Of a stretch of DNA of 64,000 bases, positions 34,589-42,794 are shown piece by piece (position 1 is the first letter of the stretch; every line of letters starts with the position of its first letter). The translations under genes and the position numbers were made by a program. Below the pieces are notes generated by a model, which worked only from the letters and a program-made list of their open reading frames with translations, did no database searches and was not told where the DNA came from. The stretch is from Thiemannella venezuelensis. GTDB lineage: Bacteria; Actinomycetota; Actinomycetes; Streptosporangiales; Streptosporangiaceae. The stretch spans positions 1 through 64,000 of the forward strand of contig NZ_JACHJJ010000033.1 in NCBI RefSeq assembly GCF_014203605.1, in the 5' to 3' direction.

Positions 34589-34783
34589 TCAGCCGGACGC
34601 GCCCAGATGGCTCCCTCCGGTCATCCGGGGGCGGTGCCGGGGAGGCCGCCGGACGGAGGCGGACGACGTGCGGGGCCGGGACCGGTGCTGCGGCCGCCCC
34701 GGCCACAGGACGGCGACGGTGACGAGCGCGGACACCGTCAGCAGGACGCCCAGCAGGATCTCGATGATCAGATTGGCCGACAT
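34589..34783 (-). CDS. Small single-pass membrane protein
   Basis: 64 residues. Strong ribosome site AAGGAG at the right distance before ATG 34783, then MSANLIIEILLGVLLTVSAL and VTVAVLW, one membrane helix, and a basic tail rich in Arg and Pro (GRPQHRSRPRTSS). Not recognised as a named family. The good initiation region and clear helix support it as a real small gene. The remaining 290 bases up to the riboswitch show no gene. Confidence 0.6.
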   Translation of the reverse strand: MSANLIIEILLGVLLTVSALVTVAVLWPGRPQHRSRPRTSSASVRRPPRHRPRMTGGSHLGASG

Positions 34784-35072
34784 GAGGATCTCCTTCGCCC
34801 TCGCCGTGGACATGCCGGTACGAGGACGGAGGTCTTCCCGCACCCTCCCCGCCGGGGAGGGCCACCCCGCCGGGCTCCCGGGCTCCGGGCGCCGTGCTGA
34901 CGGACGAGGTGTCGGGCGGCGGGTACTCCCCTCCGCTGATTCCACTATCCGCCCAGTTCAGGCGGTAGGTCAAATGCGCGGGACCGCTCTGCGGGGAACG
35001 GCGGGCGGTTCCCGGAGGTGTTTCGGAGACGGGAGGTATTCACTGGGCCCTCGGGGCGATCTAACCTGAGAA

Positions 35073-35175
35073 GAGCGAGGGGAGTACTTCCCAAGAGCCG
35101 CTTCCGGTCAGTACGGCCGCCCCGAGGCGTCCCCGGACGGCCGCCCGCGTAGCGCGGGTGAAGGAGACCTCGGAC
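35073..35175 (+). promoter_or_regulatory. yybP-ykoY manganese riboswitch
   Basis: The leader of the TerC gene has the two hallmark blocks of the class: GCGAGGGGAGTACTTCCC at about 35075 and GCGGGTGAAGGAGACCTCGG ending near 35173, where the AGG/CCT parts pair in P1. A GC-rich helix lies between them. The class binds Mn2+ and is found upstream of TerC/MntP-type exporters. Boundaries are approximate. Confidence 0.85.
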
Positions 35176-35200
35176 AGCCGAGCGCGTTCGAGGAGTTCCC

Positions 35201-36301
35201 ATGCCCGTCGAGGCGAGTCCACTGGCGGCCGACATCGAGACGATCGCCTCCCCCGCCATGTGGGGGATCACCGTCGCAGCCCTGCTGCTCCTGCTGGCCC
35301 TGGACTTCCTGGTGACCCGGCGCCCGCACGAGGTGCGGATGCGCGAGGCGGCGGGCTGGTCGGCCTTCTACCTGGCGCTCCCGCTGGCCTTCGGCGGCTA
35401 CCTGTGGGCGTCGTCCGGATCCACCGTCTCGGTGGAGTTCCTCACCGGCTACGTGGTGGAGAAGTCGCTCTCGGTCGACAACCTCTTCGTCTTCATGCTG
35501 CTGCTGTCGGCCTTCGCGGTCCCGGTCGAGCTGGCCCAGCGGGTCCTGCTCTACGGCATCGTCGGGGCGCTGGTGCTGCGCGCGGTCTTCATCGCGCTCG
35601 GGGCCGCCGCCCTGCAGAGCGGAACCTGGGCGTTCCTGCTGTTCGGCGCGGTGCTGCTCGTCACCGCAGTGAAGATCTTCCGGGACGCCCTGTCCGGCCA
35701 CGAGAAGAAGGTGGACGTCTCCTGCCTGCGTACGGTCCGCCTGGTCCGGCGCTTCATGCCGGTCACCGACGACTACCGGGGTTCGCGCCTGCTCGTCCGG
35801 GAGGGCGGCCGGCGGGCCCTGACCCCGCTGGCCCTGGCCGTCGTGGCGGTCTTCGCCACCGACATCGTCTTCGCCGTCGACTCGGTGCCCGCGGTGTACG
35901 GCGTGACCGACGATCCGTTCCTCGTCTTCGCCACGAACGCCTTCGCCCTGCTGGGCCTGCGGGCGCTCTACTTCGTGCTCCAGGGTGCGCTGACGAGGCT
36001 GCGGCACCTGAACCACGGGCTCAGCGTCATCCTCGCCTTCATCGGCGTCAAGCTCGTCATGCACTGGGCGCACGGCATCTGGGCCGGGGTGCCGGAGATC
36101 CCCACGCCCGCGTCGCTGGCGGTCATCGTCGGGGTCCTGGCCACCGTCACCGCCACCAGCCTCCACGCCGGCCGCAGGGCCCCGTCCTCCCCGCTCACCC
36201 CGCCGCCCGGGGACCCCGACCCCGGGCCAGCGCGGCCAGCAGAGCACCGGCCAGGGCGACCGCGAACAGCACGCCGTACGTCTTCTGGAAGCCGTCCATG
36301 A
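35201..36301 (+). CDS. TerC/Alx-family manganese exporter
   Basis: 366 residues. TerC fold with about eight helices; key acidic motifs are VVEKSLSVDNLFVFMLLLS and VFATDIVFAVDSVPAVYGVT, whose Asp residues are needed for metal transport in Alx/MneA-type proteins. The riboswitch directly upstream indicates induction by Mn2+, which favours manganese efflux over tellurium resistance. The last 50 residues are a Pro/Arg-rich tail that overlaps the 3' end of the convergent MFS gene by 107 bases. AGGAG precedes the ATG. Confidence 0.9.
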   Translation: MPVEASPLAADIETIASPAMWGITVAALLLLLALDFLVTRRPHEVRMREAAGWSAFYLALPLAFGGYLWASSGSTVSVEFLTGYVVEKSLSVDNLFVFMLLLSAFAVPVELAQRVLLYGIVGALVLRAVFIALGAAALQSGTWAFLLFGAVLLVTAVKIFRDALSGHEKKVDVSCLRTVRLVRRFMPVTDDYRGSRLLVREGGRRALTPLALAVVAVFATDIVFAVDSVPAVYGVTDDPFLVFATNAFALLGLRALYFVLQGALTRLRHLNHGLSVILAFIGVKLVMHWAHGIWAGVPEIPTPASLAVIVGVLATVTATSLHAGRRAPSSPLTPPPGDPDPGPARPAEHRPGRPRTARRTSSGSRP

Positions 36302-37667
36302 GCTGGTCGACCGCGACCGGGGACATGCGCGACAGGGTGCCCGCGTAGACCTGGGCGCGCAGGGCGGGGCTGACCGTGCTGGTGAGCACGCTCAGGGTGA
36401 GGGCGATGCTGAGCACGATGCCGACGTTCATCACCATGAGCCGGAAGCCGTTCACCACGCCGAGGCTTCCGGGGGGCAGGGCCTTCATCACCTGGGTGGT
36501 GTTGCCGGTCAGGAACGCCCCGCTGCCGCAGCCGCACAGGAACAGGCCGATCCCGATGACCCAGTACGGCGTGGCGGGGGCGGTGTTCAGCATCAGGACC
36601 CCCAGCCCGGAGGTGCTCAGCAGGGCGCCGCCGACGGACAGGGCGTAGGGCGAGACCCGGCGGCCGAGGGCGCCCGCCGCCGGGGAGGCCAGCGCCATGC
36701 CGACCGGGACCGGGAGCACGCCCAGTGCCGCGGTGACGGCGTCGACGCCCCTGGCCGCCTGGAAGTAGAGGGCGACCAGGAGGATCAGCGCCGCGCGGGC
36801 CAGCGCGTTGCAGAACGAGGCGAGGTTGGCGAAGGCCAGCATGCGTTCGCCGAACAGCCGCACGTCGAGCACCGGGTGCGCGGCGCGGCGCTCCACGACG
36901 ACCAGCACCGGGACGAGGAGCGCAGCGACCGCCGCACCGGCGACCACGACCGGGCTGCCCAGGCCGCGCGAGCCCGCTTCGGAGAGTGCGACGAGCGCGG
37001 CCGACAGGGCGGCGAAGACGACCAGGTTGCCCAGGGCGTCCACCGGTTTGCGGGGGCCGCGCGCGACCTTCCGCAGGGTGAGGGTCCCCCACAGGAGGGC
37101 GACCAGCCCGGCGGGCACGTTCACCCAGAAGATCCACTGCCACCCGGCGGTCTCCGCGACCAGGCCGCCGAGCGTGGGGCCGGCGAGCTGGGCGACCGAG
37201 AGCGTGCCGATGTAGACGCCCATGCCCTGGCTGAGCCGGTCGGGCGGGAAGGCGTCGGTGATGATCACGGTCCCGTTGGCGAGGATCATCGCCGCGCCGA
37301 CGGCCTGCGCCGCCCGCATCGCGATCAGGAACCAGACGTTCGGGGAGAGCCCGGCGAGCAGCGAGGCGGCGGTGAAGAGGGCGAAACCGGTGAGGTAGAC
37401 CTCCCGGCGGCCGAGGAGGTCGGCCACCCGGCCGAAGAACACCAGGGTCGCCGTGTTGACCAGGAGGAACGACAGGAGGATCCAGCCGGAGGCGAACGCG
37501 TCGGCGTGGAAGTGCCGGACCACCGCCGGGAGCGCCACGTTCAGCGTGCTCCCGGAGACGCCGATCAGCACCAGGCCGAGGCTGGTGACCGAGCAGACCC
37601 GCCAGGCGTAGCGGAGCCTGGCGGCGTACTCCGGTGAGCCGGGCTGGTCCTGAGGGATCGCGACCAT
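36195..37667 (-). CDS. DHA2-type MFS exporter
   Basis: 490 residues, 14 predicted helices. Helix 1 reads LIGVSGSTLNVALPAVVRHF; motif A is GRVADLLGRREVYLTGFALF; motif C is VAQLAGPTLGGLVAETAGWQ. Drug or metabolite export is likely. A palindrome 14 bases upstream of the start (37682-37694) resembles the operator of the other MFS gene. Its 3' end overlaps the TerC tail by 107 bases, a large convergent overlap; both reading frames there have normal codon bias for their own gene and the family ends fit both. Confidence 0.88.
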   Translation of the reverse strand: MVAIPQDQPGSPEYAARLRYAWRVCSVTSLGLVLIGVSGSTLNVALPAVVRHFHADAFASGWILLSFLLVNTATLVFFGRVADLLGRREVYLTGFALFTAASLLAGLSPNVWFLIAMRAAQAVGAAMILANGTVIITDAFPPDRLSQGMGVYIGTLSVAQLAGPTLGGLVAETAGWQWIFWVNVPAGLVALLWGTLTLRKVARGPRKPVDALGNLVVFAALSAALVALSEAGSRGLGSPVVVAGAAVAALLVPVLVVVERRAAHPVLDVRLFGERMLAFANLASFCNALARAALILLVALYFQAARGVDAVTAALGVLPVPVGMALASPAAGALGRRVSPYALSVGGALLSTSGLGVLMLNTAPATPYWVIGIGLFLCGCGSGAFLTGNTTQVMKALPPGSLGVVNGFRLMVMNVGIVLSIALTLSVLTSTVSPALRAQVYAGTLSRMSPVAVDQLMDGFQKTYGVLFAVALAGALLAALARGRGPRAAG

Positions 37668-37681
37668 GGGATCCAGTCTGA

Positions 37682-37694
37682 CGTACGGCGTACG
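37682..37694. promoter_or_regulatory. Palindrome upstream of second MFS gene
   Basis: CGTAC-GGC-GTACG, 14 bases before the ATG. It shares the GTACG core with the TetR operator at 33791-33813. Possible shared regulator, but CGTACGGC-like words are frequent in this genome. Confidence 0.4.
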
Positions 37695-37773
37695 CCCGTT
37701 TTGTCCAGGGTGCCCGGCGGCGCGCCGGGAACGTCCGCCGCGGACCGGAGCCCGCCCGTCCGCCGTGCCCGCG

Positions 37774-38442
37774 TCACCTGGCCCGCTTGCGCAGGCCTTC
37801 CAGGTCGTGGACGATCACGCGGCGGCGGCCGGTCTCGATCAGGCCCCGGTCCCGGAGCGAGCGCAGGGCCTTGCTGACCGCCTCGCGCGAGGCCCCGGTC
37901 CACCCGGCCAGCTCGTCCTGGGAGAGCGGCAGCTCCACCCGGATCCCGCCGTTGGCCGGCTTGCCGTACCGCTCGGCCAGTTCCACCAGCCGGGTCGCCA
38001 CCCGGCCGGTGGTGTCGAACGCGCCGTACTCGATCCGCTTGCGGTCGGCGTCGCGCACCCGGCTCGTCACCATCTCCAGCAGCAGCACCGCGACGCGGCC
38101 GTTCTCCTGCAGGAACGCGGTGAAGTCGCGGACGGCGATGCCCTCGACCGGTTCCAGCGCGGTCACCGTGGCCGACCTCGGCAGCCCGTCGATGACCGAG
38201 AACTCGCCGAGCAGCGCGCCGGGCCCGCGCACGGCGAGCACAACCTCGGTCCCGCTCTCGGTGTGCGAGGAGACCTTGACCCGGCCGGACGTCAGCACCA
38301 GCACCCAGTCCGCCACGTCGCCCTCGGACATCAGGGCCGTCCCCCGGTCCCAGCGCCGGATCCGGCCCGCCGCGCGCAGCGCGGCGACCTCGTCGGCGGT
38401 GAGGAGCGAGAGGAACTCACCGGACTCGAACGACTGACTCAC
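37774..38442 (-). CDS. Crp/Fnr-family transcriptional regulator
   Basis: 222 residues. Cyclic-nucleotide-binding domain at about 10-120, with the phosphate-binding cassette region GPGALLGEFSVIDGLPRSAT (Gly-Glu and Arg-Ser-Ala-Thr of the cAMP site). The C-terminal winged helix contains LSQDELAGWTGASREAVSKA then LRSLRDRGLIETG. AGGAGG precedes the GTG start. The retained PBC residues suggest real cAMP binding, and a class III adenylate cyclase lies just upstream on the same strand, though a 40-bp hairpin separates them. Confidence 0.9.
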   Translation of the reverse strand: MSQSFESGEFLSLLTADEVAALRAAGRIRRWDRGTALMSEGDVADWVLVLTSGRVKVSSHTESGTEVVLAVRGPGALLGEFSVIDGLPRSATVTALEPVEGIAVRDFTAFLQENGRVAVLLLEMVTSRVRDADRKRIEYGAFDTTGRVATRLVELAERYGKPANGGIRVELPLSQDELAGWTGASREAVSKALRSLRDRGLIETGRRRVIVHDLEGLRKRAR

Positions 38443-38524
38443 AGAACCTCCTGGCGGTGCGGCGCCATGTGGATGCCCTGTCGATTATGTCGGTCCCGTT
38501 CCCGGACGAGAACGGATTTGTCCC

Positions 38525-38564
38525 CGCGGATCACCGCATGCCGTACGGCGTGCGGTGATCCGCG
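38525..38564. terminator. 40-bp near-perfect palindrome downstream of cyclase
   Basis: CGCGGATCACCGCA pairs with TGCGGTGATCCGCG around an inner GCCGTACGGC core. It sits between the cyclase stop and the Crp gene and likely ends or attenuates the cyclase transcript. Confidence 0.7.
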
Positions 38565-38600
38565 CGGGATCTCACGGCCGCGACCGGTCCGCGGCCCCCG

Positions 38601-40655
38601 TCACGCCAGCGCCGTGAGGACGTAGGCGGGGACGGGCTTCTCCTTGCCCTTGAGGCTCAGCTCACCCAGGGAGCGGACCTCGGCGCGGGGGCCGATCAGG
38701 TCGAGGGTGCTCTGGCCGATCACGACGGTGCCGGGCTCGGCGACGCCCTCCAGGCGGGCGGCCACGTTCACGCAGTCGCCCATCGCGTTGAACCCGCGCA
38801 GCTGGGGGCTGCCGATGTTGCCGACGAGGGCGGGCCCGGTGTTGATCCCGATCCTGAACCGGGGGTAGCCGGGCGTCCCGGCGACGATCTCCGCGGCCGC
38901 CTCCTGCATGGCCAGGGCCGCGCGGGCCGCGGCCTCGGCGTGGTCGGCCTGGCGGGCCGGGGCGTTGAACAGCGCCAGCAGCGCGTCGCCGACGAACTGC
39001 ACGATCGTGCCGCCGTTGCCGAGGATGATCGGCACGGCCGCGGTGTGGTAGCGGTTCAGCATCTCCACGATCTCCCCGGGCTGGACCCGCTCGGAGAAGC
39101 TCGTGAAGCCCTTCAGGTCGGCGAAGAGGGCGGTGAGCTCGACCAGCTCGCCGCCGAGCTCCGCCGTCCTGGGGTCGGCCAGCAGCGACTTGGCCACGTC
39201 CGGGGACATGTACTGCCGGAACAGGGTCTCCAGCTCCCGGTAGAGCCGCGCGTTCTCCAGCGTGATGGAGAGCTGCCCGGCCAGCGTGGCCGCGAGCGCG
39301 TCGTCCTGCGGGGTCCTGCCGACGGGCACCCGCAGGGCTCCGGCGAGCAGCCCCTTGACGGTCAGCGGGTGGACCACCGCGTCGCCGAGCCGGATCGGCC
39401 CGCCGGAGGGGAAGTCCTCCCGGCGGTACTCGGTGGAGCCGAAGGCGACCCGCTCGTCGGAGACCAGGGCGATCCGCACGTCCCCGTAGGCCTGCCGCAC
39501 CCGGTCCAGGGACTGCACGAGCAGCTCGTCCTCGGGCAGGCCGACCCGGGCCCGGTTGCCCAGGTCCACCAGCGCGGACAGCCGCTCGGACAGCTCCCGC
39601 TCGTTGGCCAGCGCCGCGCCCGCCCTGTCGAGCACCGCGGCCTGCGCCTCGGTGAGCCCGAACTTGCCCGCCAGCCGGGTCGCGACCGGCGCCCGGCTGT
39701 CCGCCCTGCGCCGCAGGTGGCCGACGAGCTCCTCCAGCGCCTGCTCGTACTCGGCCCTGATCCTCCGGACGGTCGCCGCCAGCGCGATCGAGTCGAACAG
39801 CCCGGCGGTCGAGCCCTCACGGCGCGACTGGATGTGGGCGCCGTAGGCGACGAAGACGAAGGCGAAGGTGAGCAGCAGGTGCCACAGCCACCAGGACAGG
39901 TGCCAGTTGTGGCGGTACATCCCGGCGATCATCGCCTCGGCGAGGAGCGCGTAGGCGGTGATCATGCTGATCAGCATCGCCGCCGGGCGCCTGCGGTGGA
40001 GCCGGAAGAGCATCGCCGCGGCCGCGCCGTACAGCACCACCCCGAGCAGCTCGGCGCCGCCGAGACCGGCCCCCTGCTCGGGCGGCCTGGAGCTGAGCGG
40101 GGTGAGGCCGTCGACGAGCGAGAGCATGCCCCAGAGGGCCAGCAGCAGCACGAGCCCGCCGCGCAGCCAGACCTGCGAGCGCAGCACGGCGGCCGCGGCG
40201 CGCTCGCTCAGCGGGAGCCCCGAGGCGAACGCGAACCCCGAGGCGAGCAGGAGGCCGACCGGCTGGGACAGGTCGAACCCGTAGCTCCCGGCCGGAAGGA
40301 TGATCTTCGGGGTGGCCAGGCCGTGCATCAGGAAGAAGCCGGCGCTGCTCAGGAAGACCAGCGAGACCAGGAGCAGTCTCGCGTCCGAGCGCCGGGCCGA
40401 CGCCTGGCTGATCATGGCGCCCAGGACCAGGTTGACCCCGGCCACGGCGATGATCAGCCAGAAGTGGCTGGGATTGTGCTGCCATTTGACGTTGATGGCG
40501 TCGTGGTTGGCGATCAGCAGCCAGAGCCCGAGCATCGGAAGGGCCAGGTGGATCACCCAGACCACCGCGCGGACCGGCTGCGTGGCCGGGGGAAGGTACG
40601 GCTGTCGCCCGGCGCTGTCCGCGATCGTGACGGCCGTCGGGTCGTTCGTCGGCAC
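38601..40655 (-). CDS. Membrane-bound class III adenylate cyclase
   Basis: 684 residues from GTG 40655 (GGAGG upstream). About seven membrane helices occupy 30-260, followed by a coiled linker (IRAEYEQALEELVGHLRRRA), a GAF-like region (about 330-450) and a C-terminal cyclase domain from about 490: LTALFADLKGFTSFSERVQP (metal Asp), NGGTIVQFVGDALLALFNAP (second metal Asp), RIGINTGPALVGNIGS and FNAMGDCVNVAARLEGVAEP (adenine/transition-state residues). It converts ATP to cAMP in response to a membrane or GAF signal. The adjacent Crp-type gene is a likely receptor of its product. Confidence 0.9.
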   Translation of the reverse strand: MPTNDPTAVTIADSAGRQPYLPPATQPVRAVVWVIHLALPMLGLWLLIANHDAINVKWQHNPSHFWLIIAVAGVNLVLGAMISQASARRSDARLLLVSLVFLSSAGFFLMHGLATPKIILPAGSYGFDLSQPVGLLLASGFAFASGLPLSERAAAAVLRSQVWLRGGLVLLLALWGMLSLVDGLTPLSSRPPEQGAGLGGAELLGVVLYGAAAAMLFRLHRRRPAAMLISMITAYALLAEAMIAGMYRHNWHLSWWLWHLLLTFAFVFVAYGAHIQSRREGSTAGLFDSIALAATVRRIRAEYEQALEELVGHLRRRADSRAPVATRLAGKFGLTEAQAAVLDRAGAALANERELSERLSALVDLGNRARVGLPEDELLVQSLDRVRQAYGDVRIALVSDERVAFGSTEYRREDFPSGGPIRLGDAVVHPLTVKGLLAGALRVPVGRTPQDDALAATLAGQLSITLENARLYRELETLFRQYMSPDVAKSLLADPRTAELGGELVELTALFADLKGFTSFSERVQPGEIVEMLNRYHTAAVPIILGNGGTIVQFVGDALLALFNAPARQADHAEAAARAALAMQEAAAEIVAGTPGYPRFRIGINTGPALVGNIGSPQLRGFNAMGDCVNVAARLEGVAEPGTVVIGQSTLDLIGPRAEVRSLGELSLKGKEKPVPAYVLTALA

Positions 40656-40847
40656 GGTGGCCTCCGTATTCGGCGGGAGTCGTGCGACCCCCTGTGTCGT
40701 CCGCCCCCGCCCACCGGGCGGGGTTCCCCCGAACGGTCCGATTATCCCGGCACGCCGCCGGTGCTGCCAACGGCGCGACCGCTCCGCCCACCGCTCGGAG
40801 ATCTCAGGTGACCGTCTGTTCACTTTTCTGCGACCAAAGCGTGATGT

Positions 40848-40879
40848 TTGACGCGTCAACGTTTGGAACGGTTCAAACG
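40848..40879. promoter_or_regulatory. Two adjacent palindromes upstream of collagen-like gene
   Basis: TTGACGCGTCAA (40848-40859) is a perfect 12-bp palindrome that also contains a TTGAC -35-like word. It is followed at once by CGTTTGGA/TTCAAACG (40860-40879), an imperfect palindrome or hairpin. They lie about 60-90 bases before the GTG start and are probably operator and leader elements. Confidence 0.45.
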
Positions 40880-40937
40880 TGCAACATGCGACTCTCAAGA
40901 CACACCAGGAACTCTGGTGCCGCAGAAAGGAAGCCCC

Positions 40938-41789
40938 GTGGCTTTCAGGTTGCCGGGCGGGCGCACGATCAGTGTCGTAGCCGTCGGAGTGCTGGCCGGA
41001 ACGATGCTCACGGTGGGCGGCAGCGCCGTCGCCGCGACCGCTGGCGAGGAGATCCACGCCTGCGTCAACAAGAAGACCCGCTACGCACGGATCGTCAACC
41101 CGACGGCCAAGTGCCGGACCACCGAGATCCGCGTGACGTGGGGCTCGGAGGGCCAGCAGGGCATCGCCACCGCCGGCCCGCAGGGTCCGGCCGGGCCCCA
41201 GGGCAAGCCGGGACCCCAGGGTCTCAAGGGTGACACCGGGCTGAAGGGCGACAAGGGCGACAAGGGCCTCAAGGGTGACACCGGCCCGCAGGGTCCCAAG
41301 GGTGACACCGGCGCCCAGGGTTCCAAGGGCGAGCCCGGCCAGAACGGCAAGGACGGCCAGAACGGCAAGGACGGCAAGGACGGCAAGGACGGTCTTCCCG
41401 GCAAGCAGGGGGAGACGGGCCCGAAGGGCGACCCCGGCCCCCAGGGGCCGCAGGGGCCCGACGGCAAGAACGCCTACGAGGTCTGGAAGGCGCAGCCGGG
41501 CAACGGCGGCAAGACCCTGCAGCAGTTCTGGGAGTTCCTGAAGGGCCAGGGCGGCTCCACGACCCCCAAGGTCACCGTCGTCAACGAGTCGTTCAACTTC
41601 CCCGCCTGGGGCGGCAGCGTGACCGTGAACTGCGGGCAGGGCCAGGTCGCCACGGGCGGCGGCTACAGCATCAGCGGCATCGTCGGGGAGATCACCAAGA
41701 GCGCGCCCTCCTCCGGCGGCGCGCCCACCGGCTGGACCGTCGCCGGTGTGACCAGCAAGGGCAGCGCCTACGCGGTCTGCATGGGCTGA
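40938..41789 (+). CDS. Secreted collagen-like protein
   Basis: 283 residues from GTG 40938. N-terminal signal sequence ISVVAVGVLAGTMLTVGGSA VAAT is followed by a small cysteine-containing domain (HACVNKKTRYARIVNPTAKC). Residues 80-178 are 33 uninterrupted Gly-X-Y triplets, many GPQ, GDK and GKD, with the charged KD/DK pairs that stabilise bacterial triple helices. The C-terminal domain (about 210-283, FPAWGGSVTVNCGQGQVATG) has paired cysteines and may trimerise the helix. It is probably exported and surface-associated. The cysteine domain before the collagen part resembles those of other actinobacterial collagen-like proteins. Confidence 0.88.
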   Translation: MAFRLPGGRTISVVAVGVLAGTMLTVGGSAVAATAGEEIHACVNKKTRYARIVNPTAKCRTTEIRVTWGSEGQQGIATAGPQGPAGPQGKPGPQGLKGDTGLKGDKGDKGLKGDTGPQGPKGDTGAQGSKGEPGQNGKDGQNGKDGKDGKDGLPGKQGETGPKGDPGPQGPQGPDGKNAYEVWKAQPGNGGKTLQQFWEFLKGQGGSTTPKVTVVNESFNFPAWGGSVTVNCGQGQVATGGGYSISGIVGEITKSAPSSGGAPTGWTVAGVTSKGSAYAVCMG

Positions 41790-41895
41790 CCTCCACCGGA
41801 ACCCGGGGACGGGTCCTCCGGGCGGCGGACCGGCGGTGAGACGGTGGTCTTCCCGCCCGGCGCAAGCCCGGTCACCGGCGGGTTCGGAAAACGAC

Positions 41896-41927
41896 GAAGG
41901 GGTACGGCTCGCGCGAGCCGTACCCCT
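41896..41927. terminator. 32-bp perfect palindrome, left of Uma2 gene
   Basis: AAGGGGTACGGCTCG pairs with CGAGCCGTACCCCTT with a two-base centre. It is nearly identical to the palindrome at 42748-42781 on the other side of the Uma2 gene. A terminator for the collagen-like gene fits; the rest of 41790-42102 shows no gene. Confidence 0.75.
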
Positions 41928-42102
41928 TCCGTGTGTCGAAGGACGGTCTCCTCGGGCGGGTGCCGGTCGGGAGGGCGGGACGAGCCGGGTGAATGTAATC
42001 GTTCGCCGGAAATGAGAAGGTGGGCGGGAGGGCTGTCCGCGGAAAGACCTGAGGTGAACGGAGGTGAACCGTAAAGTGGGCACGGATTCGGAGGGGGACG
42101 AG

Positions 42103-42681
42103 ATGACCGCTGAAACGCTGCCTTCCTGGTTCTATCCACCGGCTCGCGGCTGGGTCGCCGAGGACCTCGACAGGCTCCCCCCCGAAGCGCCGCGCCGCCT
42201 CGAACTCGTCGATGGAGCCCTCATCGTGATGTCCCCCCAGACCAAGTTCCACATGAGGGTCATCGACAATCTCACCCGGGTGCTGCGGTCCTCGGCACCG
42301 GAAGGGCTCGACGTGGTGCGTGAGATGACGGTCACGCTGGGACGGCGTCAGCGGCCGGAGCCGGATGTCATGGTCGTCCGGGAACCGTCCGGGGCGGGAC
42401 TGGAGCGCACGACATACCGGCCTGAGGAGGTCGTCCTCGCGGTCGAGGTGGTCTCACCCGACTCGGAGGAGCGCGACCGGAAGGTCAAGCCGGAGCGGTA
42501 CGCGCAGGCCGGTATCCGTCACTTCTGGCGGATCGAGAACGAGGACAACCGTCCCGCTGCCTACGTATACGAGTTGGACCACACCACGGGTGCCTACGTG
42601 CCGACCCTCATCGAGAGGGAGAAGCTCCGGCTCGCAGTGCCCTTTCCCGTCACCGTCACGATGCAGGAACTGCTCTCCTGA
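42103..42681 (+). CDS. Uma2-family (DUF820) nuclease-like protein
   Basis: 192 residues. PD-(D/E)XK restriction-like fold of the Uma2 family: RRLELVDGALIVMSPQTKFH, then RRQRPEPDVMVV (catalytic Asp), VVLAVEVVSPDSEERDRKVK (catalytic Glu and Lys), YAQAGIRHFWRIE. These proteins are numerous in actinomycetes and of unclear role; some are linked to mobile elements. ATG 42103 has GAGGGGG upstream. It is flanked by two almost identical palindromes, which could be terminators or the ends of an inserted cassette. Confidence 0.9.
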   Translation: MTAETLPSWFYPPARGWVAEDLDRLPPEAPRRLELVDGALIVMSPQTKFHMRVIDNLTRVLRSSAPEGLDVVREMTVTLGRRQRPEPDVMVVREPSGAGLERTTYRPEEVVLAVEVVSPDSEERDRKVKPERYAQAGIRHFWRIENEDNRPAAYVYELDHTTGAYVPTLIEREKLRLAVPFPVTVTMQELLS

Positions 42682-42747
42682 ACTTTCCCGGGCGGTCCCG
42701 GGCCGGGATGCCCGCCCGGCCGGACACCGTCCGACGGAAGAACCGCG

Positions 42748-42781
42748 AAAGGGGTACGGCTCGGGCGAGCCGTACCCCTTT
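42748..42781. terminator. 34-bp palindrome, right of Uma2 gene
   Basis: AAAGGGGTACGGCTCG pairs with CGAGCCGTACCCCTTT. It lies between convergent Uma2 and purL genes. Compare 41896-41927. Confidence 0.8.
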
Positions 42782-42794
42782 CTCCGTGCGCGGA

